Source: Bipolaris cookei
Lineage: Eukaryota; Ascomycota; Dothideomycetes; Pleosporales; Pleosporaceae
Reading direction: 5' to 3'
NCBI GenBank assembly: GCA_002286855.1
Contig: NRSV01000016.1
Location: 124,001 to 188,000 of the forward strand
Length of the DNA stretch: 64,000 bases
A program made the position numbers and the translations under genes. Below are positions 1 to 11,729 of the stretch, piece after piece; position 1 is the first letter of the stretch; each line of letters starts with the position of its first letter. Under the pieces are notes generated by a model. The model did not search any database, was not told the origin of the DNA, and saw only the letters and a program-made list of their open reading frames with translations.

Positions 1-140
1 CGACTGCATCGATTCCCCAGAAACATTAATTTAGCATTCCCGACGTCGCAATCGCTTTTCGAGTGACACTAGAGAGAGCGCACGACGCTTCTACCACACT
101 TGGGCTCTTTTCCTTTTTTTTCACGACTCACCGACATATC

Positions 141-3100
141 ATGAACGGACCCACCACCCCAGGTGGTGCACACTATGGACGGCCACCTGCATATGACGAT
201 GAAGACGGCTCCCCTCAGCTCCAAGGAGGCTCAACCATGCGTTTGTTGACAAACGTAGACGATAGTCAAAGCTATGTGTCGTGAGTATTAGTTTTCCTTG
301 TTTCTTCTTCATCTTCACTTGCGTCCCACGTTTGTGGACTCCATCTCATTCCTGTACCAGAAGACGCTCTTTTGAGGACACTTCAAACATGTCGTCCGCA
401 AACAGTACCGCTGCAGCCCTGGGCGCGCGCATGACGCCCTCTGAGGCGGGCAAGCAGAGGGAGGCCGAGGCCGAAATCCACGACTTCTTGCGTGAGGCTG
501 GCAATGCACTCAATGCGACTGGGAGTGCGGCGCCAGCGCAAACCAACTCGGCAGGCAGAAAGTCATTCAGACAACAAGCCATCGGCTGGACGTCGCCTTC
601 ACAAACAACACAATTGCAAGACCCAGACTTACCGACGCATCATTCTCACAGACAACCCCAGCCAACATCGCGCATGTACCACCCATCACCATCTTCAGTA
701 TCCAGCTTATCGAGGACACCTTCGTTAATGGACAATGTCCCGAGCATGCCCCCTCCAGTTGATGATGACTATGTCCCCTACCGACGGTCAATATCGCCAG
801 ATCGACCGTATTCACCCACGCGCACGTCAGTCGACTACTCGCGACCACCTGCTTCAGTGAATTCCTATGAGCCATACGACCTCCATGGCAGTCCGCGACC
901 AGGCAGCCCTCAGCGGCCATTGCCACCCCAGCCCCTGTTTACTGCTGGCGGAAGGCCTGGCTCCCGCGATTCGGAGCGCACCATGGATATGAGCGATATG
1001 CGCTCGATACCCATGCATGACGACGATGACCCATTCACCGAGATGGGCGACAACCGACCAGAATTGCGCTCGCGAGACTCTTATTTGACCGATGACACGT
1101 ATACAGACGTCTACACCGAAGTAGACGAAAAGGCGGAGCACTACGGACCCGCTCCAGATGGTGCGCAGGTCCGGCGCGGTGCGCGAGACGCAGTCATGAC
1201 GAAGAAGGAAGTTCGCCTGATCAATGGTGAACTCATTCTCGAGTGCAAGATCCCCACCATCCTCTACAGTTTTCTTCCGCGACGAGACGACATTGAATTC
1301 ACGCACATGCGATACACGGCCGTTACTTGCGACCCCGATGACTTTGTGGATCGTGGTTACAAACTGCGCCAGAACATTGGCAACCCGCGTGAGACGGAGG
1401 TCTTCATCGCCATTACCATGTACAACGAGAATGAAATCGACTTTACCCGTACCATGCATGGCGTTATGCAGAACATTAGTCACTTTTGCTCTCGCATGAA
1501 GTCGAGGACTTGGGGCAAGGACGGATGGCAGAAGATTGTCGTGTGCATCATTGCGGATGGTCGTGGAAAGGTTCACCCTCGAACGCTGGACGCCATTGCT
1601 GCCATGGGCTGCTTCCAGGAAGGTATTGCGAAGAACCACGTCAACCAGAAGGAAGTCACGGCCCACGTTTACGAATACACAACTCAGGTCTCTCTGGATT
1701 CTGACCTCAAATTCAAGGGTGCTGAGAAGGGTATTGTGCCATGTCAGATGATCTTCTGCTTGAAGGAGCGAAATTCTAAGAAACTGAACTCGCATCGCTG
1801 GTTCTTCAATGCCTTTGGACGCGCACTCAACCCCAATATTTGCATTTTGCTCGACGTCGGAACCAAACCAGGCCCCAAAGCGCTGTACCACTTGTGGAAG
1901 GCGTTTGACACCGATTCTTCGGTCGCCGGAGCAGCTGGTGAGATCAAAGCCGGCAAGGGTAAAGCCTGGCTCGGTCTTCTCAACCCGCTGGTTGCATCTC
2001 AAAACTTCGAGTACAAGATGTCCAACATTCTTGACAAGCCATTGGAGTCGGTCTTTGGCTATATTACTGTGTTGCCAGGTGCACTGTCGGCATATCGCTA
2101 TCACGCGTTGCAGAATGACCACACTGGACATGGACCCCTCAGCCAGTACTTCAAGGGAGAGACACTTCACGGTCAAAATGCAGACGTCTTCACGGCCAAC
2201 ATGTACTTGGCTGAGGATCGTATTCTGTGTTGGGAGCTTGTGGCAAAGCGAAGCGAGCAATGGGTTCTGAAGTATGTCAAGGCGGCCACTGGAGAGACGG
2301 ATGTGCCAGGTAAGATGATTACCCATTGCTCTTGTAGAACCATCTACTAATCTTTTTGCAGACGCGGTTCCCGAGTTTATTTCCCAGCGTCGTCGCTGGC
2401 TGAACGGTGCCTTCTTTGCTGCCGTGTACTCGCTGCTTCACTGGAAGCAGGTATGGGCAACTGACCACACCATCTGGCGCAAGATCCTCCTCCACATCGA
2501 GTTTGTCTATCAGTTTGTCCAGCTGCTATTCACCTTCTTCTCCCTGGCTAACTTCTACCTTACCTTCTACTTCGTCGCTGGCTCCCTCGCCGACCCTGAA
2601 ATGGACCCATTTGGACACAACATTGGCAAATACATCTTTTACATCTTGCGATACACATGCACGCTACTCATCTGCATGCAGTTTATCTTGTCCATGGGTA
2701 ACCGACCTCAGGGTGCAAAGAAGATGTTCTTCTGGAGTATGGTCATGTATGGCGTCATCATGGCATACACGACCTTTGCTTCCTTCTACATTGTCGTTAT
2801 CCAGCTCAAAGACCCCAAATCCGATAAGTCGATAGGCTCGAATACCTTTACCAACGTCATTGTCTCGACGGCAACCACGATTGGGCTTTACTTCCTGATG
2901 TCGTTTATGTATCTGGATCCTTGGCACATGTTTACGTCGAGCGCGCAGTACTTTGCTCTCCTGCCCTCATACATTGCAACGCTCCAGGTGTATGCTTTCT
3001 GCAACACGCACGACATTACGTGGGGAACCAAGGGTGACAACGTGGCCAAGACGGATCTTGGAGACGCCCGAGCAAAGACAAAGAACGTGGTCGAACTCGA

Positions 3101-3635
3101 AATGCCATCCGAGCAACTCGACATTGACAGTGGCTACGACGAAGCGCTTCGTAACTTACGTGACCGCGTCGAGGTGCCCGAGCCCCCGATTTCGGAATCG
3201 CAGCAGCAAGAGGATTACTACCGTGCCGTGCGTACATACATGGTCGTCATCTGGCTCATCTCCAACGCTATTGCCGCCATGTCAATTAGCGAAGCCTACG
3301 GCAACCGCAGGGTGACCAACAACTACTATCTCACGTTTATCTTGTGGTCCGTCGCTGCTCTCGCCATCTTCCGTGCCATTGGATCCACTACTTTCCTCAT
3401 CATCAACTCGATCCATGCAATTATGGAGACGAAGCTCAAGTGGCAGGACAAGATTGACGACAAGAAGAACAACAGGACTGGTCTCGGTGGCGGCAGGAAG
3501 TACGGCAGGAACAAGTGGTGGAAGTTTGGCTTTGGCGGCGGCGTATCGTCGAGCTGGTTTTCGGGCAGCACAATCTCCAGCAAGATTAGTAGCATGACGC
3601 CTAGCAGCTGGGGTGGCAGCAGCGTGGGCCGCTAG
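141..3635 (+). CDS. chsG: Class III chitin synthase (3 exons)
   Basis: Processive membrane glycosyltransferase that makes cell-wall chitin from UDP-GlcNAc. Predicted exons are 141-280, 361-2309 and 2362-3635 (introns GTGAGT...CAG and GTAAGA...CAG), giving about 1120 residues. Residues 1-330 are a low-complexity Pro/Ser/Asp-rich tail. The catalytic core follows, with EDRILCWEL near residue 665 and the QRRRWLNG signature near 705, which is rebuilt exactly across intron 2. Several hydrophobic helices fill residues 730-1070, and the tail is Gly/Ser-rich. The block [12 protein letters not shown] and the overall core resemble class III (Aspergillus chsB/chsG) enzymes; the class is from memory of the family. 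ATG 141 is chosen because it opens exon 1, which splices in phase. Class III enzymes are usually nearer 900 residues, so the N-terminal tail is long. Confidence 0.93.
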
Positions 3636-4069
3636 ACGGGTCCTGTTTTGTTCTCGCGGTAGGTAATGTGAAAAGTGAGTACAAGGTTTACGAATTTTAT
3701 GAGTAAGCTGTTCTTGTAGGGCGTTTTCTGTTTTACGGAGATGAATTATTGGAATGATACCTGGATCTGGAGACGCGAATGGTTATGTCGCGCATATGTA
3801 TATATTTTCTGGTAATGACGATGAGTAATGCTCGTCAATTAAATGAAAGCCTTTTTTATAGTTTGTAAGATAAATGACATAATGATGTGATTGTCGTTTC
3901 CCATAGTACCGTCATGGTCACATGCAGAAAGCTCAAAGCAACGCGCTGTGCCTGGGAACAACGCTCGGACCATGTTTACATGCATGCCACTCCACCATCA
4001 TCCCGCCAAACACCCAAGCAGTGCCACGGACTTGCCCACCATACGCAACATTTTCAAAGCGACAACAAG
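3636..4069. other. Intergenic, chitin synthase 3' to Csm1 5'
   Basis: About 430 bases carrying the AT-rich 3' flank of the chitin synthase gene and the leader of the next gene. An in-frame extension from 3887 exists, but its composition does not look coding. No gene seen. Confidence 0.6.
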
Positions 4070-5743
4070 ATGGCGCCCCGCAGCAAAGTCGCAAACATTT
4101 CCTTCACCGTCGACTCCGCCTCAGAAGACGAAATGACGGTAGACGAGCTCAATGCAGTCCAAAAATCCGAGTCCAACAGCGACACCAAGGCGACAGGTCG
4201 CAAAGCGCGTGGGAACGCTGCGCAATCAAAGGCGGGCGCCTCTACGACCAAGGCGCCTGCTAAGGGACGGCCCGCGGCGCGCGCAACAAACGGAACTAGT
4301 GCGACAGTTGCGAAGAAGAGTAATGGAGCAACCATAAAGAAAGCGACTACAAAAGCTGGGCGCAAGGCGCTGGCAGAGGACGGTGATGCGAACGGAAGCG
4401 ATAGCGAGGAAGCAGCGGACGTTGAGGAAGAGGAGCCAGCGCCACAGGCCAAGCCAACTAAGAGAGGTAGGCCAGCAAAGAAGGCGCAAGAGGAAGAGAA
4501 GCGCGAGGAGGAATCAGTGCCAGCGCCGTCAAAGAGAGGGCGCAAAGCCGCAGTCAAGGAGGGAGCGGAGAAGGAGACCAAATCTAAGACAATCGCAAGG
4601 TCAAGAGGCACAAAGCGCGCGCTCGAATCCGAACCCGAGCCGGAGCAGATGACCATCCCAGAGACACAACCAGAGCTAGACACAGAAACCATGGACATTT
4701 CAGAGTCGATAGAAATGGAGGAGATACCAGAGAGTATGCCACCACCGGTACGGCCTTCTGCGCGCCGAGCTCATGCACAACCGAATAGTAGGGCGCGACG
4801 GACGTCTGTTGGAGTGAGGAGGACAGGAAGCGTGTCAGACTCTGAGCGAGACCCCATCATGCGCCGGAAACTAGGAGACCTTACCAAGAAGCTGGACGCC
4901 ATGACAGCAAAGTATGAAGCTCTCAAAGAAGCAGCATCATCAGGGAAAGAGTCCAACTTTGATCAACTAAAGAAGCGGACCGACCAGATTGCCAAAGACC
5001 AAGATGCCGTCATAAAATCCCTCAAGCAACAAGTCTCCGACACACAATCCCGCATCGCAGACCTCGCCTCCCTCAAGAAAGAACTAGCTGCCGCCTCCAA
5101 AGAATCTGCGCGTCTCGCCGCCGAAAACAAGAAACTCGCCGAGTCGCTCACAGCCGCACAAAACGAAAACAAGACGCTCTCGTCCAAACTCGCAGCAGCC
5201 CGATCCTCATCAACAATACAACCAGACGTCAAGACCGTGCCAGGCAGCGCCGTCAAACTCCGAACCACAGGCGTCGTCCTCCCTGGGACCGTCGAAGCCG
5301 CAAAAGAAGCCACCCTCGCACGACAAAAAGTCGATCTGTACAGCGACTTGACTAACCTCGTCGTTTTGAGCGTCAAGAAATCAGATGAAGGGGATGATGT
5401 ATACGATTGTCTTCAGACGGGTCGGGGACGTAGTAAGTTCCATTCTATCCCATCTCTACAATCTATCTCGTCCAAAAGAAAAACTAACTCCCACAAAGCT
5501 CTCCATTTCCACCTCACCGTCGCCCCAGGCTCCTCCCCCGCCGAAGAAACAGAATTCATATACCAGCCCCTCCTCGATGAACAGCGCGACAAAGAGCTCC
5601 TGGAGATTCTGCCGGATTATTTGACCGAAGAAATTTGCTTCCCGAGTGCGCAGGCAGTTAAGTTTTATTGCAAGGTGCTGGATAGTATGAACAAGAAGGT
5701 TGTGCTTGAGGAGGAGGAGAGCGAGGATGGAGGGGAGGAGTGA
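4070..5743 (+). CDS. csm1: Monopolin subunit Csm1/Pcs1-like chromosome segregation protein
   Basis: Predicted exons 4070-5432 and 5499-5743 give 535 residues. The 66-base intron (GTAAGT...AAAG) contains no stop, so an unspliced reading is also open. The N-terminal half is a basic Lys/Ala/Glu-rich disordered region with SKRGRKA-type patches. Residues about 260-410 form a long coiled coil. A compact C-terminal domain follows, beginning DLYSDLTNLVVLSV and ending in a helix with QAVKFYCKVLDSM. That layout (disordered, coiled coil, globular C-terminal domain) is that of Csm1/Pcs1, which in yeasts crosslinks kinetochore microtubule sites and helps silence rDNA. ATG 4070 is preferred over an upstream in-frame start at 3887 because residues 1-61 of the longer form look non-coding. 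The final residues are acidic. Confidence 0.85.
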   Translation: MAPRSKVANISFTVDSASEDEMTVDELNAVQKSESNSDTKATGRKARGNAAQSKAGASTTKAPAKGRPAARATNGTSATVAKKSNGATIKKATTKAGRKALAEDGDANGSDSEEAADVEEEEPAPQAKPTKRGRPAKKAQEEEKREEESVPAPSKRGRKAAVKEGAEKETKSKTIARSRGTKRALESEPEPEQMTIPETQPELDTETMDISESIEMEEIPESMPPPVRPSARRAHAQPNSRARRTSVGVRRTGSVSDSERDPIMRRKLGDLTKKLDAMTAKYEALKEAASSGKESNFDQLKKRTDQIAKDQDAVIKSLKQQVSDTQSRIADLASLKKELAAASKESARLAAENKKLAESLTAAQNENKTLSSKLAAARSSSTIQPDVKTVPGSAVKLRTTGVVLPGTVEAAKEATLARQKVDLYSDLTNLVVLSVKKSDEGDDVYDCLQTGRGRSKFHSIPSLQSISSKRKTNSHKALHFHLTVAPGSSPAEETEFIYQPLLDEQRDKELLEILPDYLTEEICFPSAQAVKFYCKVLDSMNKKVVLEEEESEDGGEE

Positions 5744-6159
5744 GTGAGTTAGAGAGGGGGGCGTTTTGGGCATGGGTGCATGAGGGATGGCGTTGCAACG
5801 TCTTTTGAGCATGGATAAGTTTTGCTTGTTGTGTTGTAGTATCGAATGATACCCCCTCCCTTCAATTTCATGTTTTGTCCTTCTGTCTCTCGAAGTATAC
5901 TTATTTCAAATCGGCTGCAACGCACATCTACGCAGGTTTACTCATGGATATGTATACAATGATGTTTTGTTTTTTGGTCATCGATTCCCAATCAGCTTCA
6001 TTCTTTATCTACAACTTTTTTTGTTCTTTGCTCCGTCTAACGTCACAGAGAGAAAAAAACTCCTCTCCCCTTCAGAACCGTGGCATGCTGGGTAGTATAT
6101 GTCCACCACACAATCGGGTTATACCACTCCCATATCTCTCTCGCGGTCGAACGGTGCGC
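5744..6159. other. Intergenic between convergent csm1 and ATP19
   Basis: About 415 bases, T-rich, between two convergent 3' ends. A plus-strand reading frame from 5875 crosses it but shows no family resemblance and overlaps the ATP19 exons. Nothing else seen. Confidence 0.6.
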
Positions 6160-6649
6160 TTATTGCTTTCCCTGGACCTTGTCTGCGGCCTTTTTGACGT
6201 ACTCCCTGTAAACGTAATAACTATCAGCTTTCTATTCACTCCAACAATACCGAGGCTATTGGCAGGGAAGATGCATGGCGGGGATAAACGCACTTGACAA
6301 AGTTCTCTTCCTCACTGCTCTTCGCATTAATAGGAGGCGTAGTCGGATCCTCGGCCTTCTTTCCGCCCATTGAGAGCGCAGCACCGGTGAATGTGGTGGC
6401 AAGCGTAGCAATAGCGAGCTATCGTCTCTTGTTAGCCATGCATCCTCATCTGCCCATCAATTCCACCTTAATCCCCCGTCCAGAAAAGCCGGAATGGAGG
6501 CCAATTGCCGAGAAAGCAATTACCAGCATTACAACCTCTCAATTGATGCCGTCTCGAGCTTTTCCCGCACTCGACTGTTCCGGGGATGGGAAAAGACATA
6601 CAACGTGCGATCCGACCTGGCGGCCGAAAATCGTATACATGGCAACCAT
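6160..6649 (-). CDS. ATP19: Mitochondrial F1Fo-ATP synthase subunit K (Atp19)
   Basis: A small gene hidden by introns. Exons on the minus strand are 6649-6602, 6418-6294 and 6205-6160, giving 72 residues. Introns are GTATGT...TAG (183 bases) and GTGCGT...CAG (88 bases). Exon 1 encodes MVAMYTIFGRQVGSHV; exon 2 continues LAIATLATTFTGAALS, a single membrane helix, then a GGKK turn, a TTPPINAKSSEEENF stretch and a short basic C-terminus. This is the pattern of Atp19, the small subunit that stabilises ATP synthase dimers in the inner mitochondrial membrane. Phases join cleanly (0, then 2/1). It is divergently arranged with the MTP18-like gene, another inner-membrane protein. Confidence 0.88.
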
Positions 6650-7059
6650 CTTTGCGGTATTCAAAGGCGAAGCTAATCCGTTCCGAGGGGAAAGCGCTAG
6701 GAGTATATGAGATGCGGATGCGTCAATGGATGGCGGGTGAGTAGAGAAAGGGCAGGTCGAGTTGGGGTTCGCTGCGTTCGGAGCTTCTGGTCTGCTCGGA
6801 AGAACAAGGTGCGGGCTTGGCGGGCGAAAAATGTGGCTAAGAAGGTGTGGCTGGTGTGGCGCGCAACAGGGATGGTAGAGGGGGGGAAGAGGGTTATGAC
6901 GTGCGGCTGAGGTGGTGGGTGGTTGCTGGCTGGGGTCCCGAGGTTGCAGTGGTACGATGATAAAACTTGCGTGTGGAGTCTTTTCTTTCTGATTAACGCT
7001 CTTTTACGCTTTGATTAATAGACAAGACTTTTGATTGACATCTTGGCGATTGTGTCGGA
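6650..7059. promoter_or_regulatory. Shared promoter region between ATP19 and the MTP18-like gene
   Basis: A 410-base divergent intergenic region between two nuclear genes for mitochondrial inner-membrane proteins. It probably holds both promoters; I cannot point to a specific element. Confidence 0.45.
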
Positions 7060-8192
7060 ATGGCTAAAGATGCAAATAAAAAGGTGGAAGAGATGGACGG
7101 TGTGCCGGTAGAGCGAGGGGGCGCGCGTCCTGACTTTTCGGTTCCTCCGCCTAGGAAACAGCTTCCTAAGGAGCTTCAGGATACGCTCAATGATGAGGAG
7201 AAGCTGTGGGAGGTCTTGTACGATGGCGAGTATGTTGCTTCATCCCGCCCTCTAACTCTCAAATCGCATATACGCATTGCAATGCGCAGATGCCTTCTGC
7301 CTACTGCTACTCATGATAGCTAATAAACCACGATAGAGGCGACGACACGACGGACACATCTCTCCGCTATGCAGCCTACGCCTCACGCATCCGCACAATT
7401 ATGCTCTCGGCGCATCGCTATGTAGCCTACACCTCCGACATTGGCGAATCCTTCCGTCCAGTCGCCCACCCCTACCTAGTAAAAGGCGCCTACGGCATCT
7501 CCTGGCTCTATCTGACCGGCGACGTCGCCCACGAAGGCTACAAGGCCTACTGCCGTAACCAGCGCACGCTGCACCCTGAGAAATTCATCGACGAAGCTGC
7601 AGACAAATCGTTGGGAGAACAGAAAGGCAAGGATATGGCGGCGACGGGGAAATCGTTTGGCTCGGGTATTTTTGATAAGGTGCAGGATCTGGCTAAGAAC
7701 GCAACGAGCACTGAGGGCGTCAAGTACGGCGGTGCTCCTAGTCCTCTAACGGGTGGAGAGGTTGTTCCAGGGCGTATACCGGCCATTGAGGATTACAGGG
7801 CTGTCATGGCGCAGCGGGCGGTCTTCCAGGCTGTGGCTTCGATGGGGTTGCCGGCTTTTACCATTCATAGCATTGTCAGGTATTCTGGGCGTGCGCTCAA
7901 GGATGCAAAGAACAAGACACTGAGGACTTGGGCTCCGATTGGGGTAAGTCGTGTTTTATCGTTCAGTATATGTGGTTGAAAGAGCACTGACATATAATAG
8001 TTGGGTCTCGCGGCCGTGCCTTTCTTACCCTATGTGTTCGATGAGCCCGTAGAGCACGCGACTGAATGGATCTTCTACAATGCATTCAAGACATTTGGAG
8101 GCGAGAAGGCTGTCGAGGGAAGACCGGTCATTGGAGCAAAGGAGCTGAGGAAAGAGGAGACGGAGGCGAACAAATTGAAGAAGGAACTCTAA
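7060..8192 (+). CDS. MTFP1: MTP18/MTFP1-like mitochondrial fission process protein
   Basis: Predicted exons 7060-7229, 7337-7943 and 8001-8192 (introns GTATGT...TAG and GTAAGT...TAG) give 322 residues. The conserved part starts with DTSLRYAAYASRIRTIM and continues through RYVAYTSDIGESFRPVAHP, a glycine-rich helix and a second hydrophobic segment. It ends with PAFTIHSIVRYSGRALK and the exon-3 segment LGLAAVPFLPYVFDEPVE. These are hallmarks of the MTP18 family, inner-membrane proteins that promote mitochondrial fission. The fungal form has an internal insert of about 80 residues (near residues 130-210) and a charged Lys/Glu C-terminus. All splice phases agree. Confidence 0.88.
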
Positions 8193-8370
8193 TGTGACTT
8201 GAGAATCATGACGAGATATTCCTCTTCATCTATCTGTAAATACGATACCCACAAAGTATACGATCCGCTCAATCTATACATATAATGCTTTACGGATTTA
8301 GTTCGTACAGGATATCATTATCAAACAAGGATGGGACCAACGTATGCGAACAACAAAATCCTCCTCCCCC

Positions 8371-10591
8371 TTACTCCCCTCCCCCATCCTTCTTACAAGC
8401 CTTCGTAAACACCCTCAGCAACTCTGGAAACTCACACACGTTCATCGACTCGAACACATCCAACGAATACAACTTGAGCGCCCCCATCCGCGGACTCTTG
8501 ACCCCAAACGCAAGCTTAGCCAACATCCTCGCATCATCTCGAATCACCACCGCATCCAGCACTCTCTTCACCTTGACCGGGTCAGGCGGCTGCGCCGGCT
8601 CATCAGGAAGCACAACCTGCACATGCGTCTCGCACCACGTACAATGTCCGCATTCCTTCTTCCCTTGCTCCACATCGCCAAAGTACTCCGCCATGTTATT
8701 TGCGAAACAACGTTTCGCCGTTATGAGGTCGATTAGCGCCTGGGTCCGAGCGAGATTCTGGGTCTCGGTTTCTTGCATGCTTTTGTCAAGCTTTTGTACG
8801 ATATCGCTGATTCCTGTGGGAGACTGGGGTAGGGGGCGCTCGAGACGGTATATATTTTGTACCCCTTCTTTCTTGAGTTCAATTGCGCCGCGTTCGTTCC
8901 ATTCGTCGATTTTGCGGACGAGATTGGCGCGTGGGATGCCGCTTGAAGCTGCTAGGTCGTCTAGGGCTACGTGCGTCCATTTGCTGGCTTTGGTGGCGGC
9001 TTTGCGGATTGCGGATGCGGCGGGGGAGGTATCGTTGATGAGGGTGATGGCGTTTTTGGTTATGTACATGTATTTTGTGTAGAGGGAGCCGGCGGCACGG
9101 AAGAGGTTAGATTGAAGTTCTAGCTGGGCGTAGAGGATGCCGAGGACAATGGGTTTGATGTCTGTTTCTTGGCTTTGCGTGTGGAGGGAGAGGGTGAAGG
9201 TGTCTTGGGTGTTGAGATGTGCGCGAGCCGGAGAGCAGATGTCTTGCATCAAGAGCTTCAAAGAGCGCAGGGAGGGTCGATCGCCGTATGTGAAGATGTT
9301 GCGTAGGTAAAAGTCTTTTGTTGAGAGATAAAACATGCAGACACTGGGCTTTCCGTCTCGACCTGCCCTTCCAATTTGTTGGCTATAAGACTCGATGCTA
9401 TCGGGTATGTCAAAGTGCACAATGTTGCGGATATCGGGCTTGTCGATGCCCATGCCAAAGGCTATGGTGGCGACTACAATCATGTCGGTGCTAGAGAGAA
9501 ACTCATCCTGCGTCTTTGACCGTACTGCAGCGGGCATACCCGCATGGTATGCCTTGGCGTTGAAACCTTGTACTTGCAGTTTTGCAGCCAGTGTTTCGGC
9601 GCCTTTCTGAATTGTCACGTATACAATAGTCGCACCGGGATGCTTTCTAAGATGGACGACAAGCTTGGCTACGTAATCGGCATCTTTGGTGTTTGCTTCA
9701 GCTAGTAAACGGAGATTAGGGCGATACATTGTCGTTCTGAACAGGCCTTCTTCGGGAATGTCAAAGGCATTCTGGATGTCCTTGGCAACTTTTGGGGTTG
9801 CAGTCGCTGTCAAACATATGACTCTTTCTACTTGAGCTTCCTTTGCAAATCGAGCTATCTTGAGGTAGTCTGGGCGGAAAGAATGACCCCACTCTGAAAT
9901 ACAATGGGCTTCGTCGACTGCAAGCAGTCGAATGCCTCCAGGTATGTTTTTGAGTGAGGCAATGAATCCTTCGCTGTTGAGCCGTTCCGGAGCACAGTAG
10001 ATGAGATCTAGACGTCCATTTCGGAGATCATCTTGTGCAGCCAGGAATTGACCGCGTGAGATGGAAGAGTTTAATACTGCAGACTTTACGCCACGACGCA
10101 GGAGAGAATCAACTTGATCTTTCATCAAAGCAATTAGCGGAGAGATGACCAGGGTGACACCGCTGTGTCCAGCGGTGCGCTGTTTGAGCTCCTCATCTTG
10201 ATACCTAAAGGCAACTGCAGGTACCTTGTGACATTAACTAGTGGCCTCGAAACTAGATGGCTGGACTCACTTGATAGCAGAGACTTTTTCCGCCTCCGGT
10301 GGGAAACACGACTACTGCGCTGCCCCCATCGAGAATTCGTGTGATAGCCTTCTCCTGTTCCAGGCGAAAGCTATTCAGTCCGAAGCGCTCCTTGAGAATC
10401 TTATTCGCAAGTGTAGTACTGGGAGGAGGAGTTGCATCAATTTCAAGCTCAGATCTGGATCGTTTGGGCAATGGCACTCTATCAAAGTTCTCGTCATTGA
10501 GCTTACGTTTTGCACCAGGGGCGTCGAGAGCCGCAGTGGCAGCGAGGTATTCATCGTTCTCAGACGACCAGCCAAATTCGTCATCACTCAT
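8371..10591 (-). CDS. RecQ-family ATP-dependent DNA helicase
   Basis: A 3'-5' DNA helicase for repair and recombination. Exons are 10591-10271 and 10224-8371, with a 46-base intron (GTGAG...CAAG), giving 724 residues. The intron lies inside motif I, splicing GGGKSLCYQ to VPAVAF. Motif II is DEAHCISEWGHSFRPDY, with Asp near residue 211. LTATATPKV (motif III), the YHAGM segment, and ATIAFGMGIDKPDIR with QQIGRAGRDG (motifs V and VI) follow in order. After the core comes a winged-helix-like stretch, and only then a cysteine cluster (AKRCFANNMAEYFGD, then CGHCTWC). In classical RecQ the zinc module directly follows the helicase core. No HRDC domain is visible. ATG 10591 is chosen because the acidic MSDDEFGW start is typical; an alternative start lies seven codons upstream. 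Confidence 0.92.
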
Positions 10592-11729
10592 GTCGAAAGA
10601 CACGTACAACAAAAGCTTAGCAGTTTTAGAATGTAATCACTACTAGGGATCGTGGCTGAGGTGAACAAGAACACGACTCGATGATGTTCGGGAAGTCTCG
10701 CGCTAGATCGGAAACGCGACGGCACGTGATTGGGGATGATGCCCAATGGGTTCGTCCACGGCGAAGTCTTCCAGAACACTACCGAATCGACTCACCGAAT
10801 GAGGCAAAAATGACGACCATTGGGCTGATGCACATGAACTGTTAGGTTTACTTGCTGGACACACAACGCAATACAGGGAATTGCCTGCGGCAGGTCTCAG
10901 TGATGTTGAAACAGACATTACATCACACCAAGAAACGCTTCTTCTGCCCGCACTAATTTCGCCCACTTCCCCCTCCTGTCAACCGAGCTACACAGAGTAC
11001 TGGCAGCACATGTGCAACGATTGAGTTCATGTTGGGCAACGTAGAAAATACGGTGCCACGTGAACAAGACTCCACTATAAAAGGGGTAAGGATCGATCGT
11101 GACTGGAGGCAGGGTTGTCGTAGATGAGCCGCCTTGGAGACAACCTTGGTACCCGCAAGCCTTGCTGTAGTATGGGTACTCTACAATGGCGGTCGAGATG
11201 CAACTAGCGTGCGTGTCAGATTTGTACCATCGGCTCGAGGCCCAATGGCGCCATGTGTCTGCTTCTCCGTCAAGTTTTCTATACCCCAGGCAGCCCAGTC
11301 GATCTACGATCGGTCGAGCTCTGCAGCCAGCATCTCCCATGCCTTGCCTGGAGCTGTTCGCCGGTGTGGCTTTGCCAACAACACCGCTTGAGTAATCAGT
11401 CTAGAGCAGGCCAATCTGCTTTTGCCACCACATAGAAATCCTCACTCTTGTCCTTATGCAGTCGTCGCGTGCTCGAAATTTAGTTGTTTGTGGCGACAGC
11501 TCCAACTCAGAGACTCGGCTCTCGACCGCCCTAGCGGTAGAGCGATATTGAACCGCAACTTCGCCACAACATTCCGCGGAGCGCCAAGGCATTCATCCAT
11601 TCCTTCACCTACACCCTACCCTACTCCTCAGCCAGGCTGTTTATATGTTTGAATATCATACAATCGCGGCCACTTGCAGAAACCCTTCCATACGCATGTC
11701 CGGTTGAGCATTGCCGAAATCGGATCGGG
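10592..11729. promoter_or_regulatory. Divergent region between helicase and histidine kinase
   Basis: About 1.1 kb. It contains a good TATA-like sequence on the plus strand (CTATAAAAGGGG at about 11075) roughly 650 bases before the first safe kinase ATG. The kinase leader or an extra 5' exon may therefore lie here. A minus-strand frame at 10918-11340 has no recognisable features. Confidence 0.4.

Noticed and set aside
854..2326. 490-codon minus-strand frame under the chitin synthase gene
   Set aside because: Antisense shadow of a conserved coding exon.
10918..11340. 140-codon minus-strand frame between helicase and kinase
   Set aside because: No recognisable family; Cys/Trp content and start context do not look like a gene.
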